Source: Taenia hydatigena (Eukaryota > Platyhelminthes > Cestoda > Cyclophyllidea > Taeniidae). From it: a stretch of 64,000 nt of DNA. Both the position numbers and the translations under genes were made by a program. Where the stretch lies: contig JADWOT020000007.1 in assembly GCA_036345935.2 (NCBI GenBank), forward strand, positions 10,860,270 to 10,924,269. The letters are read 5' to 3'. This document shows, piece after piece, positions 63,467 to 64,000 of the stretch. Under the pieces are notes generated by a model. The model saw only the letters and a program-made list of their open reading frames with translations, did no database searches and was not told the DNA's origin. How positions within the stretch are numbered: position 1 is the first letter of the stretch; each line of letters opens with the position of its first letter.

Positions 63467-64000
63467 TCTACTTCTAGGTCTTTCCGTCGGCAGCTTCCAT
63501 CCATTGCGTTTTGATCTAGTTCCTCTGTCCCGAATTTGCTATGCACTATCGCGTCAGCACAACTCCTCCTAACACCGATTTCACGAATCACCCACATCTC
63601 CACTCGGTCTTTCCAACTATCTTATGCATCACTCCCACCGTAAATCCTATCGATTGACCAGTACAGCTTAATAAGTTCCAACCCATATTCTGTGAATATG
63701 TCTCGTCACTTGCATTATCAAATTATTTTGGTTTTTACCCTTTCGAGGAATCACTGCGCTTGTTTTGATGCATCGGTGCAACCGATGTTCTGTCGCCAAT
63801 GCTAATTGCAACTACTAACGAAAGTCTCTTCACTTCGTATCGCTATGCACTGTCTTCGGATCCACCGCCATGGCATTTTTGATCGTATTAAGGCTGCGTT
63901 GATACCCGGAGGGTCATTTTAATTCTGCGCACGATAAGGAATTTCGGATTCTAATTTTTCGTTAGAATGCTTTGATTAATCCCAACATTTAGGATAATAT

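Larger units (their letters stand above)
45111..64000 (-). repeat. Right arm of giant inverted duplication
   Basis: Reverse complement of 22240-41093, running to the window edge. Base 64000 pairs with 22240, so the arm is cut by the window and its end is not seen. The tRNA features, repeats R2, R3, R4, the tandem repeat, the microsatellite near 60.87 kb and the transposase-like remnant all reappear in mirror order. Differences from the left arm are sparse except for a cluster at about 58552-58674 and a moderate excess near 63.74-63.85 kb. Confidence 0.95.

Noticed and set aside
22240..64000. CRISPR array, rRNA genes, telomeric or satellite arrays as explanation of the repetition
   Set aside because: No regularly spaced short repeats, no rRNA-like conserved blocks and no tandem TTAGGG or TTAGGC runs were seen. 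The repetition is one inverted duplication plus a few dispersed families.

Overview
This window looks like non-coding nuclear DNA from a eukaryote, probably an animal. It is AT-leaning and has no operons, no Shine-Dalgarno-spaced genes and no long open frames. It carries eukaryote-type tRNA-Arg sequences, many decayed interspersed repeats and one 100-N assembly gap (14326-14425). I recognise no intact protein-coding gene. Nearly all open frames are short, overlap on both strands and have stops every few tens of codons. The lineage cannot be fixed from sequence alone.

Region 1 (1-22239) is ordinary-looking gene-poor DNA. It contains an old inverted repeat with a third fragment beside it (927-4745), a tRNA-like relic near 5.6 kb, a decayed mucin-like secreted-protein reading frame (5928-6440), purine-rich patches near 12.4 and 13.5 kb, the assembly gap, an interspersed repeat directly after the gap and a degenerate tRNA at about 15 kb.

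Region 2 (22240-64000) is the main feature: a giant inverted duplication. Left arm 22240-41093 pairs base for base with right arm 45111-64000. The coordinate sums are constant in blocks (86240, 86242, 86243, then 86204), and the arms are about 98-99 percent identical in the stretches I compared by eye. The right arm runs off the window, so the true arm is at least 18.8 kb. Identity falls abruptly at 41093/45111. A diverged inner part (to about 41549 and 44632) then leads into a loop of about 3 kb.

The centre of the palindrome is built from tRNA-bearing duplicons. A unit of about 2.4 kb starting with tRNA-Arg (unit A) occurs in both arms (35699-38085; 48119-50518). A third, more diverged copy lies in the loop (42342-44629), parallel to the right arm. 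A shorter related unit (B) starts with tRNA-Arg(UCG) in both arms, and another (B') flanks the loop. Several rearrangement edges fall exactly at tRNA-Arg genes. The most plausible reading is a segmental inverted duplication, kept similar by gene conversion or recently formed, with tRNA genes as breakpoints. Head-to-head joining of two haplotypes by the assembler is the main alternative.
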